Under the pieces are notes generated by a model. The model made no database searches, was not told the DNA's origin, and saw only the letters and a program-made list of their open reading frames with translations. A stretch of DNA of 64,000 bases from NCBI RefSeq assembly GCF_954871325.1, contig NC_088775.1:30729561-30793560 (forward strand), given 5' to 3'. The position numbers and the translations under genes were made by a program. This DNA comes from Gordionus sp. m RMFG-2023 (Eukaryota > Nematomorpha > Gordioida > Chordodea > Parachordodidae). Each line of letters opens with the position of its first letter. Position 1 is the first letter of the stretch. Positions 12,094 to 22,672 of this stretch are shown here, piece after piece.

Positions 12094-13233
12094 TTATGAT
12101 TTGTTGCCTCCCCTTGTCAAGCCTAGTGTCAATTTGGCAGTGTCTATTAATCTGGATGAAAGGTCTGTCCACATTTTTTCACTGACTTGTGAGGAATCTA
12201 TTGTTTCAATGTTTGCATTGATTGCAAAGACATCTGTCATTGTTTTTAATTTGCCCCATTTAATGCATGGTTCCAGTTTTATCTTGTTTTGAGTGGATTT
12301 ATTTGAGATGTGTAAATCCATGACTAGTAGCTTGTATTGCGCGGCTATATCTTCTCCTGGGATGACTTTGCAGTCTATTACATCTTTTAATCTTCTGCGA
12401 GAGATTAGCATGTAATCTATCTGTGTTTTCCTTGTACCACTTTCATATGTTATTAGATGACTTTCTTTTTTCCTATAGTAGATTTTGGTTAAGGCAAGGT
12501 CGACGTCTTGTGCAAATTTCAAAACATGCTCTCCTTCATCATTTCTTTCTCCATATCCAAAACCACCATGATGCCTTTTGTAGCTATCTCTTGCTTTCCC
12601 CACATGCGCATTACCACCAATTATGACTAGGTCATCCTTAGGGATTTCCATTACAGCTTCATCAAGGATAGCTCTAAAGTAATCGTTCTCTTCTTCCTTG
12701 CAACCAGTTTGAGGAGCATATACTGAAAGGATATGTAGTATTGATTGACCAATGCAGAGTTTTATCTTCATTAGACTATCAGAGATCCTGTTGACTTCTA
12801 CTACTGAGGAGGTTAGATCTTGACTGAGGATGATGCCGACACAGTTCCTTTTGCTAACAATTCCATTATAGTGCAATTTATACCCATCTCCAATCATCAA
12901 AGTCTTCTGCCCCTTCCATTTCGTCTCTTGTATGCACGCTATATCAACTTTTCTCTGGTTCAACATTGATACCAATTCTCTCGTCTTACCTTTAAGCGTC
13001 CCAATATTCAAACTTGCTAATCTTGTCTTCTTTGCTTTGACCTTTACTTTACTTTTCACAGGATGGAGGTCTACACCCTGCGCATCGCTTGGAGGGAACG
13101 CCCTAGCGTTCATAATAATATTTCCATTTGTTACCTTAATTTTGTTTATCGGGCAGGTATCCTTAGCACCCGGCTGTCCAGGCCTGTCAGGGACCTGGGT
13201 GTCATCTCTAAGCTCGGAAATCCATCTTACCAA
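12094..13233 (-). CDS. LINE APE-type endonuclease ORF (copy 1)
   Basis: A 379-residue minus-strand frame, the longest part of the LINE left open. From about residue 70 it shows an APE-like endonuclease: TRLASLNIGTLKGKTRELVS, IACIQETKWKGQKTLMIGDG, NCVGIILSQDLTSSVVEVNR, SVYAPQTGC, IIGGNAHVG, HHGGFGYGERNDEGEHVL and IDYMLI. Relatives usually have GDFNAHVG or GGDLNGHVG; here the first part of that motif reads IIGGNAHVG, so a catalytic position may be altered. The protein would continue into reverse transcriptase at 11742, but the stretch 11742-12094 is not in one frame. It nicks target DNA for target-primed reverse transcription in this family. Confidence 0.85.
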   Translation of the reverse strand: MVRWISELRDDTQVPDRPGQPGAKDTCPINKIKVTNGNIIMNARAFPPSDAQGVDLHPVKSKVKVKAKKTRLASLNIGTLKGKTRELVSMLNQRKVDIACIQETKWKGQKTLMIGDGYKLHYNGIVSKRNCVGIILSQDLTSSVVEVNRISDSLMKIKLCIGQSILHILSVYAPQTGCKEEENDYFRAILDEAVMEIPKDDLVIIGGNAHVGKARDSYKRHHGGFGYGERNDEGEHVLKFAQDVDLALTKIYYRKKESHLITYESGTRKTQIDYMLISRRRLKDVIDCKVIPGEDIAAQYKLLVMDLHISNKSTQNKIKLEPCIKWGKLKTMTDVFAINANIETIDSSQVSEKMWTDLSSRLIDTAKLTLGLTRGGNKS

Positions 13234-13280
13234 TGTCTTTACATATCAGTCATCGAAGAAAAACTTGAAAGTTTTTATGC

Positions 13281-13360
13281 TCCTTACCAGGATTGAACCT
13301 GCGTCCTTCTTCATCCTTCTGTTTCTAAGCATACATCTAACCCATTAGGCCACCCTGGCA
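13281..13360 (-). ncRNA. tRNA-like head at the 5' end of the RTE LINE (copy 1)
   Basis: On the minus strand the LINE starts with GCCAGGGTGGCCTAATGGGT and, about 55 bases on, GGTTCAATCCT. These resemble the tRNA A box (TGGCCTAATGGG, about 13341-13352) and B box (GGTTCAATCCT, about 13289-13299) with normal spacing. The same arrangement heads LINE copy 2 at 42356-42431. It may be a tRNA-derived SINE portion or an internal RNA polymerase III promoter. A complete acceptor stem is not apparent, so it is not called a functional tRNA. Confidence 0.55.
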
Positions 13361-13791
13361 ATTCTCAGACAATATTAGTAGAATTTTATCGAAAATACTA
13401 ATAGTAGTGTGTATAAAATATTGACTAGAAAATAATTTAAAAAACAAGTTTTTTTCATAGGCGTCGCTAGCCTTTACAACCTCAGGGGGCTCAACTAAAA
13501 ATTTTTTATGGGGCTTCGCCCCCCCCCCCCCCCCCCCATGTCCACATATTAGCGGGCCTTCGGCTTTTTTTAAATTGGTTAACTCTGAACAATTATTCTG
13601 AATTTTAATTTTTTCATTTATTATATTATGCATACAAAAGAAACTGGCATATAAATAATTAAAACAATACAAGACATCTCTAAAAATAAAATTTTTTAAT
13701 GCAAAATCTATTTATTACAGTATAAAATATTTTTGATTGCTGATATAAAAAAAATTTGCGTCTAAAGAATTACAAGTAGTGAATATTGCCT

Positions 13792-13990
13792 ACAAGCCCA
13801 GTCCTACCCATAATAATTTTGTAAATTTTTTCCTGCCTCGGAGATAGTTAAATTTTTAATATCATCACATGAACGGGAAATATCTGATTTACCAATTAGT
13901 CTAATATGGAAAAAAATGTAAATTCCGCATTAAGGGAAACTGGGAAGGCCTGGGCAACCACTTATTAGAGAATCATGACAAATAAAATAA
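13792..13990. repeat. Dispersed repeat, family M, copy 2
   Basis: It holds one minisatellite-like unit (CATAATAATTTTGTAAATTT) then the conserved tail CGGAGATAGTTAAATTTTTA through AGAGAATCATGACAAA, as at 2490-2660. Confidence 0.6.
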
Positions 13991-14480
13991 AAATAACCGA
14001 CTCTTATACTTTTTTGTAATATGATCAATTAAAATTATATCTAAAAAATATGTTGTTTATTATATAAGGTTATTGTTGTTTTTCAGATAAATTTAATGTA
14101 TGTCTTGCATTTCTGAAATTATTTTTCAAAGAATTTGATAAGGGATATATATTTTATGTTAAGTAAAAAAAAATGTTGTCTATTTAAATTACAAAAATGC
14201 CATTAAACACTAATGAAACTTATATGCAAATTATTTATATATTTTTTAAGATATTTTTTTTTTATTGACATATAAATTTAGGATAATTTTTTTAAAAAAT
14301 AATGAGGAATATTTATTATGTATTTAAATTTATTGTACTTGTTTGGAATCAATTATTACCATGCTTTTATATTAATGTATATACAAGTTATTTATTATTT
14401 TTATATACACTAATAAAAATATATTTCTTCCAGGCTTATTTTTTATTAAAATTAACCTCATATCTTTAAAAATTTTTTAT
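13991..14480. other. AT-rich stretch without recognised content
   Basis: Nothing recognisable on either strand; probably the interior of one of the overlapping repeats. Confidence 0.4.
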
Positions 14481-14493
14481 GACTATATATAGA

Positions 14494-14623
14494 CTAAGGT
14501 AACCCGGCCGAAGACCGGGCAAAAGCGGGCCGAAAGCCCCATCCAAATGGTATCTGGGGGCGAAGCCCCCAGTAATTTTTTATTTCCCCCCCCCCCTTTA
14601 GGAAAATCCTGGCTACGCCTATG
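14494..14623 (-). mobile_element. hAT MITE, family H, partial copy
   Basis: The right edge is the reverse complement of CATAGGCGTAGCCAGGATTT, followed inward by a G run, GGGGGCTTCGCCCCCAG and GGTCTTCGGCC. The same order occurs in the complete copy at 40031-40452. The left end is not resolved. Confidence 0.6.
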
Positions 14624-15119
14624 AAACTAATAAAACTCTCTGTTACCATCACATATTTAGAATTGACTAATAAGGCAAAATTCATAGGCCTAAACCAAAT
14701 TAACGTTAAATACAAGTAACAATGTTTATTAATGGATTTTGTATTGTAGAAGACTTAAGGCTTAAAACGATATATTATATTTAATATTAAATTAATGTTT
14801 TGAAAAGTTATACAATTTTTTTTTTTTTAATATTAAATTGATGTTAATTTTGTTATACTTAAATGATCATGATTACTTTTACCTTTTGTTTTCTTGAACT
14901 TAGTTGAAAATAAAATCATCATTCTTCCTTAATTATTCAATACAATCGTCCACATTTATTTTATTCAATTATATTATTTATTCTTGTTCATTATGTGGAG
15001 GTTAGGTTGCGGAGATTATTGTAGATGAAGCTACAAAAAAATATAAACTATTCGAAACATTGGAAGAGATGGCTCAGTTTTGTTAAACGACTCATCCGAG
15101 TCGGCTTAACTACGACTCA

Positions 15120-15345
15120 AAACTCAAGTCGAGTTTTTAGCCATTAGTCGACTCATTTTTACGACTCGAGTTCCGAACTTGAGTCATGAACTCAAGTCGC
15201 GATTCGAGTTCTGAACTTGAGTTTTGATCTTGAGTTATGAACTTGAGTTTTGATCTTGAGTCATGAACTCGAGTTATGAACTTGAGTCGTGAATTAGTCA
15301 TAAACTTGAGTCGTGAACTAGTCATAAACTTGAGTCGTGAACTCA
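15120..15345. repeat. Subterminal short-motif array, left arm
   Basis: About a dozen degenerate 15-17-base units (GAACTTGAGT, CATGAACTCGAGT and similar) lie head to tail and mirror 23490-23700 on the other arm. Subterminal motif fields of this kind bind transposase in known hAT elements; that role is inferred. The reading frame through them is an artefact. Confidence 0.7.
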
Positions 15346-16340
15346 ACAGGTTATCTTAAATTTTATGAAACTCGATTACTTATATTAGTATTGTTAATTG
15401 GTTAGTTGTGTAATACCCAGACCTGGCGCTTGGCTCTAAAATTAGACTAAATCTGCTATGAGCACGAGACCCATGTATCTTAAGTTATTTCTTATTGAAC
15501 TTATTAGTTAAATATATGGTTATTACAGATAAATCGATAGATAATTAAAAGACCTATTGAATAAACAACAATTCAAGCGCCACTTTTCTATGAGTGAAGC
15601 TATTTCTACGTAAACGGAAATTTTAATAACATGAATAGAAAAATAATTCCTAAAATTTTATTTTGAAATAAAGAGGTTAGCATAAACTCCTTCCTATTCC
15701 TATATTTATGAACTATTATTTTCCTGATTTTATTATATTTAAAATCATAAAAAATATATTTTTATTTTTATAAAAATATTAAATAATAAAATAAATGAAA
15801 CAATGAATTTGTTGATCCAAAAATTTTATTTATTTATTCGATTTTTTCATTGTAATTATAAAATTTAAGTCATACATTTGATTTATAAAGATTTAAATAA
15901 ATAAAATAAAAATAATTTCAAAGCGGAGTTGAAAAAATAAAATAAATAAAACAATGAATTAGATGCAAAAAAAATTTGAAAAATCCCCCACTCCTTAATT
16001 AGATGCCAGATAGGCGATTTGGTTTTTTATTTTATTATAAAATTAATTTCTTTTTTTTATTTAAGATTTTTTGAAATATTAAATAATTTTTTATAAAAAA
16101 ATGTATAATATTGCCTACAAATTTTTAAAGGAGATAAAAATGGAAGTTAAATTTAGGGGGGGGGGCTAAATATTTAGATGAAAAGTAGTTTTATTTCATC
16201 AAATCGAAAAATAAATAACATTAAAAAAAATAACATCAAAAAATATAAAAAAAGAATAATGAAATGAGCCTCCCAAAAGGAACAGTAACCTAACCAGATA
16301 TTTAGTATAAAATTATTTTATTTTTATAAAAAAAAAATTT

Positions 16341-19300
16341 ATGGACGAGGCAGATATGGAACAAGAGCAAGACAATTCTTTTACCTCTATAAAAGATTAC
16401 TTTATAGACACTAATAATTCTAAGCGTAAAAGTTTGTATTGTGATAAAATTTACAGTCTCCATACGGTTACAAGTATAATATATTTCTAAAATATATTTT
16501 TGATAAAATATGATAAAATAATAGGAAAATAAGCAATAGGTGATGATATGTAGGTTCTATTTTCAATTTCATAAAACTTATAATTAACTGTAATAAATTT
16601 GAAAATGTTTATATACATTGTTTAACCCTTCAATACTCCGGTGGGGTATATGCAGGGTTGGGCAGTATCGCGGATATTTTTATCTTTTTAAAAATTTTGG
16701 AAAATATCTTGTATCCAGTATCTAAGATATATATTATTTAAAAGTATTTGTATCTTAACCAACTTTGTATTCAAAAAGATACAGATACTTTAAAAAAAAT
16801 TTATATTGGTTAATTTAAATAGTATTAAAATTTAAAATGATAGTGTTTTAAGATTTAAATGAAAAATTTAATCAAAATTTAGATATTTTAAGATAATTTT
16901 TGATATATGACGTTGGTCGTCATATAGCAATTTGCTAACAATTAGAACTACCAAATTTGAATCGTTTTATATCTGTCTATTTTAAAATTATGGAAGAAGA
17001 AAATAGAATAATATGTTTATCTTCGTCTTCAGATGAATCTTCAACCGAAAATTATAACAATAAATGTAAACTAAGCATACTTAATGGCAAATTTTTTGAA
17101 GTACTTCAAGATGATCATAAGAAATTCATCGTGACTTTGGTATTGACGAAAAAGTTATAGCAACTGTTACAGATAACGGCTCTACCTTTAAGAAAGCTTT
17201 CAAGGAGTTTGGATATTCTATGGAAGCTGTAGATAATGACTTTGACATCAATGATGATGAATGTATAGAATTCGAAATCATTGAAAGTATTATTTAATAC
17301 TTCTTTAAAATTTATTATAATATTGTAAATTTAGCAAAAAATTTTATTCAAATAAAATTATTTATTTGTTTTAAGGGTCTAGCCTCAATAACATTGCCTC
17401 AACACATTCGTTGTTTGTGCCATACGATAAGTCTAATTGCCACAACAGATGTCGAGAGAGCTATTAAGGATTCTCCTAACATTTCTAAAATTCATCATCC
17501 TGCAATGCATAAATGTACTAAGCTATGGAATGCAAATAATAGGCCTAAAACTTCAGAACTTATCAAAGCAGTTTTAGGAAAACAATTAGTTACACCTTGT
17601 TGCACTAGATGGAATAGTTTGTATGATAGTCTTCATAGTTTATTAAAATTTAAAGGCGAACTTCCTAAATTATGTCAAAAATTAGAATTTCCTAAATTAA
17701 GAGATATTGAAATTCAATATTTAGAAGAATATTGCAATATAATGGCCCTATTGGCTATAGCGATTGACAAAATACAGAGTGAAATCAACTGCTATTATGG
17801 AGAATCAGATCCAATTTTAAATGTCGTTAAAAAAAAATTAGAAATTTAATTCAAACCAATCTACAATTTTGCAAACCATTAGCTGTTGCCATAGAAAATT
17901 ATTTAAATAAAAGATTTAAAAATATATATGATTTTGATAACAATTTTAAAAGTGCATTTTTGGCAACTATTTCTCATCCCTATTTTAAAAATCGTTGGAT
18001 TGATGGTGAAAAAGAAAAAAAATACCTTCAGGATTTGTTATTACATGAAGTTTTAATTGTTTTTAAAAATAATATTGAAATTAATACTTCAACAAAATCT
18101 TCAATTGATGAAGATGATGATTACTTTTGCCTTAAAAGTACCACATCCAATTCTAATAATTCGATAAATGATATTGAAATAGAGGTCCTGAATTATATGA
18201 AAGATGACAGGCTGAGTATAAATATGTTAAATTGTTATAAATATATAAAAGAAATATTTATTAAATATAACACAATATTACCCTCCTCAGCCCCCGTTGA
18301 AAGATTATTTAGCTTTGCTAATATGGTTAATAGACCAATCGTCAAAGATTGAACGATAAATCATTTGAAAAATTAATAATATTAAAAAATAATGATGATT
18401 TATGATGCTGATTTATTATTATTTACTAATTATATAATTATTAAATGAAATATCGCATTATCTTTTATAATAAATTTGTTATTTTCTACAATTTATTTTA
18501 AATAGTTTTTTTGTAAATTTATATTATAGATAAGAAAATAAAGCTTTATACATTTTGATTTTGACTATTTAAAGTTTTTTAAAAAAGTATCTTGTATCTT
18601 AGATACTTTTTTTTAAAAAAAATACAAGTATCTTGTATCTTATATCTTATTGAAATTTTTCTAAAGTATCTAGTATCTTGTATCTTAAATACAAAATTTT
18701 ATAAAGTATCTGTATCTGTATCCGAATACAATTTTCTCAAAATTTGCCCAACCCTGGGTATATGAAACCCCAGGCATGCTAGAAATGATATTGCATAAAA
18801 ACAGTTAAATATTATTATCTGAATTTTTCAGTAGCTTCATCAAATATATCTTAGAATCTATATTCCAAATTTCATATATTTCGGTTGAGTAGTTTTTAAG
18901 ATATAAGCATTTTGTGGCTGATTGGGGTTTGTGAGACCCCACCAGAGTAAATTTGTATGTTCTATATTTTTTTATATTTGAATGTATTAGTGTAATTTTT
19001 TTTTTACATTGAAGAATAAAGATCCAAGTTATGAATTATTATGATTATATGATATATAAGTTAATTTTTTCATTTAATATTTTAAATTTAAAAAAAGATA
19101 GCTTTTTTTAGGAAATTTTGGGACAAATTATATTACTCCTCATCATTTTTAATTTAAACTTAAGAAATAAAAATAAATAACTATTTTATCAGGTTTAAGG
19201 TTAGTTCTATCTTATATCCAAATATTAAATCTAAATAATGAATATAACTGGAGATATATGCATTTGAAATTGGGGTTTATTAAACCCCACCCGAGTATTA

Positions 19301-21102
19301 ACTTGATTTTTTTCACCGGAGTATTGAAGGGTTAATAGGTTAATATAAAATAAATTACCAAATATATAAATCCTATATTAAAAATTTTTAATATTTTTTA
19401 GCCAACCTTAAAAATCATATAAAAATATCGCACCCTAAATTCATTATCCATACTAAAGAAATATTGCCCAAGAATTTATCGGGCATAAGAAAACTTCAAC
19501 CAGAATAAAACAAAAGATTAAATAAACTAATACTCAGATGTATTATTAAAAATATAGCATTTAACATATTCGACTCAATTGAATTCCGGGATATATTTGC
19601 TTTTATATTTAAAAATGAAAAAATTTGGACACGACAAACAGCGAAAGTATATTTACACTCGATGTATGAAACATCCAAATTAAAACTAATAACTAAATTA
19701 AAAAATGTACAAAGTAAAATTTCGTTTTCAACCGATATTTATACAGGAATCAATAGTATGTCTTACTGTTCTATTACTGTACACTATATTACAAATAATT
19801 GGAAAATTAAAAACTATCTTTTAGATTTAATCGAACTTCCTCATCCGCATAGTGGGCAAATCTCTCGAAACATTTGAAATTCAAAAAAATGTTATAGCAT
19901 TAACTCACGACAATGCTAGGAATATTATTAATGCAGCTGCTATAATGAGTAATCATTATAAGGAAAAATATAATATGCCCTCTATAGTAATAGTTGCCTG
20001 GCGCATGTTATAAATTTAATTGTTAAAGAAGGGCTTAGTATTTTTGATCCCAAATTAGAAAAAATACACAAAGAGGTGAAATCACTTCACCTTTTGCCCA
20101 AGCTAATGCAAAAATATCTCGAAATTTCTGGAGGAACAAGATTACCACTCGACGTGGTAACTAGGTGGAATTCTAAGTATCTCATGATTTCTACAATAAA
20201 TAAAGTAATTTGACCATAATCTTAAATGTTATTTATATAATATATTTTATTTTAAAGAATTTAGAGGCTATTAAACAATTAGGGGAAGAATGTCTTCCCA
20301 AAGATGAATTTTATCTTAATATCAATGAGGAAAGATATTTAAAGGAAATTGAAACCTTCCTTAAACCATTTTTCAAGATTACTTGTGAAGTTTCTTCGGA
20401 AAATACAACTATTGGGACGGCGGCTTTATTCGTCGCTTCGATAGGGAATTTCTTAGATGAAACATTTAATTCACATGCTAATGATGATATCAAAAAGGCA
20501 GCTAAATTAATGCTGACCAAATGTAAAGCCTACGAAGGCTTATTTGGTACCCTTACAAATTACATATCTAGCTTCCTAGATCCCAAAACAAAACAAAAAT
20601 ATATGCCAAAATCTATCTTAAATAATAAATATGACGAAAAATTTAAACAAATACACAATGCTTATTCCTGGCCAGCATATCAAGCAACGGTATATGAATT
20701 TACAGATCACATTGATTCACAACCCTACTCAGTTATTATGCATAATAAGCTGCGAAAGTAAATATAAACACTTAGAAATTTAATTAACCTTGTATTTTTA
20801 TATTTAATTTCATGCCATCGATAATCCAGACCCCATGAGAGATGAGATCGTGGAATATCTTAAGGAACCCGTTGCGCCAGCATCGACAAATATCTTGGAT
20901 TGGTGGGCAAAGAACGCCACCATATATCCCACTTTGGCGTTAATGGCTAGGGACTATTTAGTTCAACAATCTACAAGTGTAGCAAGTGAGAGGACCTTCA
21001 GTAAAGCTGTTGATTGTATGACTAAAAAAAGGAATAGAATGGCTTCAGAAACCCTCAAAGAATGCCTGTGCCTGAGTTGTTGGGACGTAGATCTATTGGA
21101 AT
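16341..21102 (+). CDS. hAT transposase with BED zinc finger, spliced (remnant)
   Basis: Exon 1 (16341-16473) gives MDEADMEQEQDNSFTSIKDY and then SLYCDKIYSLHTVT. Exon 2 starts at 19402 with NLKNHIKISHP, so the BED finger is split by the first intron and the phases match (one base left, two supplied). Exon 2 continues through KLKLITKLKNVQSKISFSTD, then THDNARNI and a TRWNSKY motif near 20160. A short intron lies at about 20200-20256. The frame 20210-20761 carries the all-alpha linker, and 20835-21104 the dimerisation domain (ILDWWAKNATIYPTLALMAR, STSVASERTFSKA). The first cysteine pair position of the finger and at least one in-frame stop (near 19505) show decay, yet the gene is largely readable. 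Typical hAT length is about 600-700 residues. Confidence 0.75.
16653..18756 (+). mobile_element. hAT element with perfect 8-bp target duplication, inside the piggyBac-like element
   Basis: The ends are CAGGGTTGGGCA and its complement. The target duplication GGTATATG is perfect (16645-16652 and 18757-18764). Subterminal fields of GTATCTT-type motifs occur at both ends (16700-16800, 18580-18730). The transposase lies on the + strand between them (about 16960-18352). The element is 2104 bases and apparently complete in its ends. Confidence 0.92.
16990..18352 (+). pseudogene. hAT transposase, remnant in several frames
   Basis: Recognisable order: an acidic start (MEEENRIICLSSSSDESST) at 16990, the RNase H-like VTDNGSTFKKAF near 17167, the frame 17394-17849 with HIRCLCHTISLIA and TPCCTRWNSLYDSL, then 17960-18352 with ATISHPYFKNRWI and the dimerisation motif [20 protein letters not shown]. 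An intron probably precedes 17375. The same C-terminal motif ([16 protein letters not shown]) occurs near 35745, so the two elements are related. No zinc finger was identified. Confidence 0.75.
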
Positions 21103-22672
21103 AATGTAAATATTATTACATACTTTGTTGTGATTGTGTTTAGACCATATTAACATATATAATTAGTCCGAATAATGTTTTTGTAAATTTTAAACAAGAC
21201 TTTTACTTGCCCTCTCTTAAAAAATTGGTAAAATTTAATGATTTTTTAATTCTTTCAATATATCTTTATATTTATTTTGAAGCTTTCCTGAAGAAAAAGA
21301 TTTGGCAAATGAAGATTGAACTGACGATATTTTTTTATATTAAAATATTTTTTTATATCTAAATACTTTTATTTATTCGATTTTTTTATTGTAATTATAA
21401 AATTTAACTCATAAGATTTATAAAGATTTAAATAAATAAAATAAAAATATTAGTTATAATTTTTTTTAATAGACAGGCCCTGGTTCGAACTAGTTACTGT
21501 TTTGAAGAAATTAATAAATTACTAAAATTCTTAAAATGTATATAAATTTTAGTGAATAAGGCATACGCGATATACCGAAGGTCAGGAGACAATTTTTTGA
21601 GAAGAAAAATATTTCGGGGTTCATAAATTCTTGGTTTTTAATAAAAATATATCAATTAAACATCTTAATCCTCAGAATTTGTCTCTTAATTACCTCAATT
21701 TAAATCAGGAAGAGCTTAGGCAAAATTATATGAGATAATTTCCATATATAACGTTTTTTTCAAACGGTTTTGGGAAATGTTACTAGAAACCTCTTTATTT
21801 CCAAACAGGATTAATTTTAGGAATTGATTTTTTCCATTCATGTTATCAAAATTTCCGTTAAAAAGAATTTAAAAATCTTAAAACTTAATTTGGTAATCTA
21901 GCAGATATTTTTCTCTTAATATTGTACAAAGTTAAAAATAAAATGTTAAGATCCAGACTAACCTTGAGTCGTGAACTAGTAATAAACTTGAGTCGTGAAC
22001 TCGAGTTATGGTGAACTCGAGTTATGAATTTGAATCGTGAACTCAACAGGTTATCTTAAATTTTATGAAACTTGATTACTTATATAGTGTTGTTAATTAG
22101 TTGGTTGGCTCTAAAAATCTGCTATGAGCACGAACCCCGATCACAGATCCGTGGTTCAGGCCCATATATTTTAATTTAAGTTATTCTTATTGAACTTATT
22201 ATAGTATATAAATATATTGTTATTAAAGATAAATCGATTGATAATTAAAATACCTATTGAATAGGCAAAAAGTCAAGCGCCACTTCTCGATGAGTGAAGT
22301 TATTTCTACGTAGGTCAGGAATAATTTTATCAAAATCAAATATTGATATGATAATGGATGGGTATCAAATAAATATAGTTTTAACTACCTTTATATGGTG
22401 TATATTAATTTGACCGGGAATAAAAAATAAATATGGTTACTCATATTTGTTCGTGAAAATTTTTTTTTAGCATTGCACTTAATGGGCATGTCTGGATCTT
22501 AACATTTTATTTTTAACTTTGTACAATATTAAGAGAAAAATATCTGCTAGATTACCAAATTAAGTTTTAAGATTTTTAAATTCTTTTTAACGGAAATTTT
22601 GATAACATGAATGGAAAAAATCAATTCCTAAAATTAATCCTGCTTGGAAATAGTGAGGTTTCTAGTAACATT
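21103..22672. repeat. Interior of the large hAT: inverted repeat and third arm copy
   Basis: Bases 21770-21958 and 22492-22672 are inverted copies of each other (shared CTAGCAGATATTTTTCTCTT). Between them, 21960-22320 repeats the left-arm sequence of 15290-15620 in direct orientation, including GAGTCGTGAACTAGT and CAAGCGCCACTT. 21103-21769 is AT-rich, with a partial arm echo at 21350-21480. No gene is seen. Confidence 0.65.

Larger units (their letters stand above)
3637..13365 (-). mobile_element. RTE-type LINE, copy 1, split by a hAT insertion
   Basis: Read on the minus strand the element runs from a tRNA-like head (13281-13360) through an endonuclease ORF (12094-13233) and reverse transcriptase (11130-11742). 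It is then interrupted by the hAT at 4518-11129 and resumes at 4517 down to 3637. The break is inside the reverse transcriptase, and the second LINE copy at 39.2-42.4 kb is uninterrupted at this point, which proves the insertion. The 3' end near 3637 shares GCTTTCACC then TCTGGTGGTAAGC with copy 2. RTE assignment rests on the CFDP2-like endonuclease wording (NIGTLKGK, IQETKWKGQ) and the reverse transcriptase motifs; it is family knowledge, not a search result. Confidence 0.85.
13456..14710 (+). mobile_element. hAT-type non-autonomous element, family G, copy 2, with insertions
   Basis: It starts CATAGGCGTCGCTAGCC and shares with copy 1 (640-1166, opposite orientation) both the interior at 13615-13780 and the segment at about 14625-14710. 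About 830 bases between those two shared segments are extra and contain repeat M (13792-13990) and a family H MITE (to 14623). A C/G run near 13519-13538 adjoins GGGGCTTCGCCCC. Confidence 0.5.
16626..19331 (+). mobile_element. piggyBac-like TIR element (TTAA target) in a transposase intron
   Basis: The termini are perfect inverted repeats, CCCTTCAATACTCCGGTG at 16626-16643 and its complement at 19314-19331, directly flanked by TTAA on both sides (16622-16625 and 19332-19335). TTAA duplication with CCC termini is the piggyBac signature. Without the hAT inserted at 16653 it would be about 590 bases and non-coding, so it is a MITE-like member. Interior motifs CCCACCAGAGTA and CCCACCCGAGTA echo the terminus. 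Confidence 0.88.

Noticed and set aside
12932-13348. 138-residue plus-strand frame
   Set aside because: Antisense to the LINE endonuclease ORF and its leader.
15137-15346. Repetitive 69-residue frame (SRLKFMT repeats)
   Set aside because: It is a read-through of the subterminal motif array of the large hAT, not a protein.
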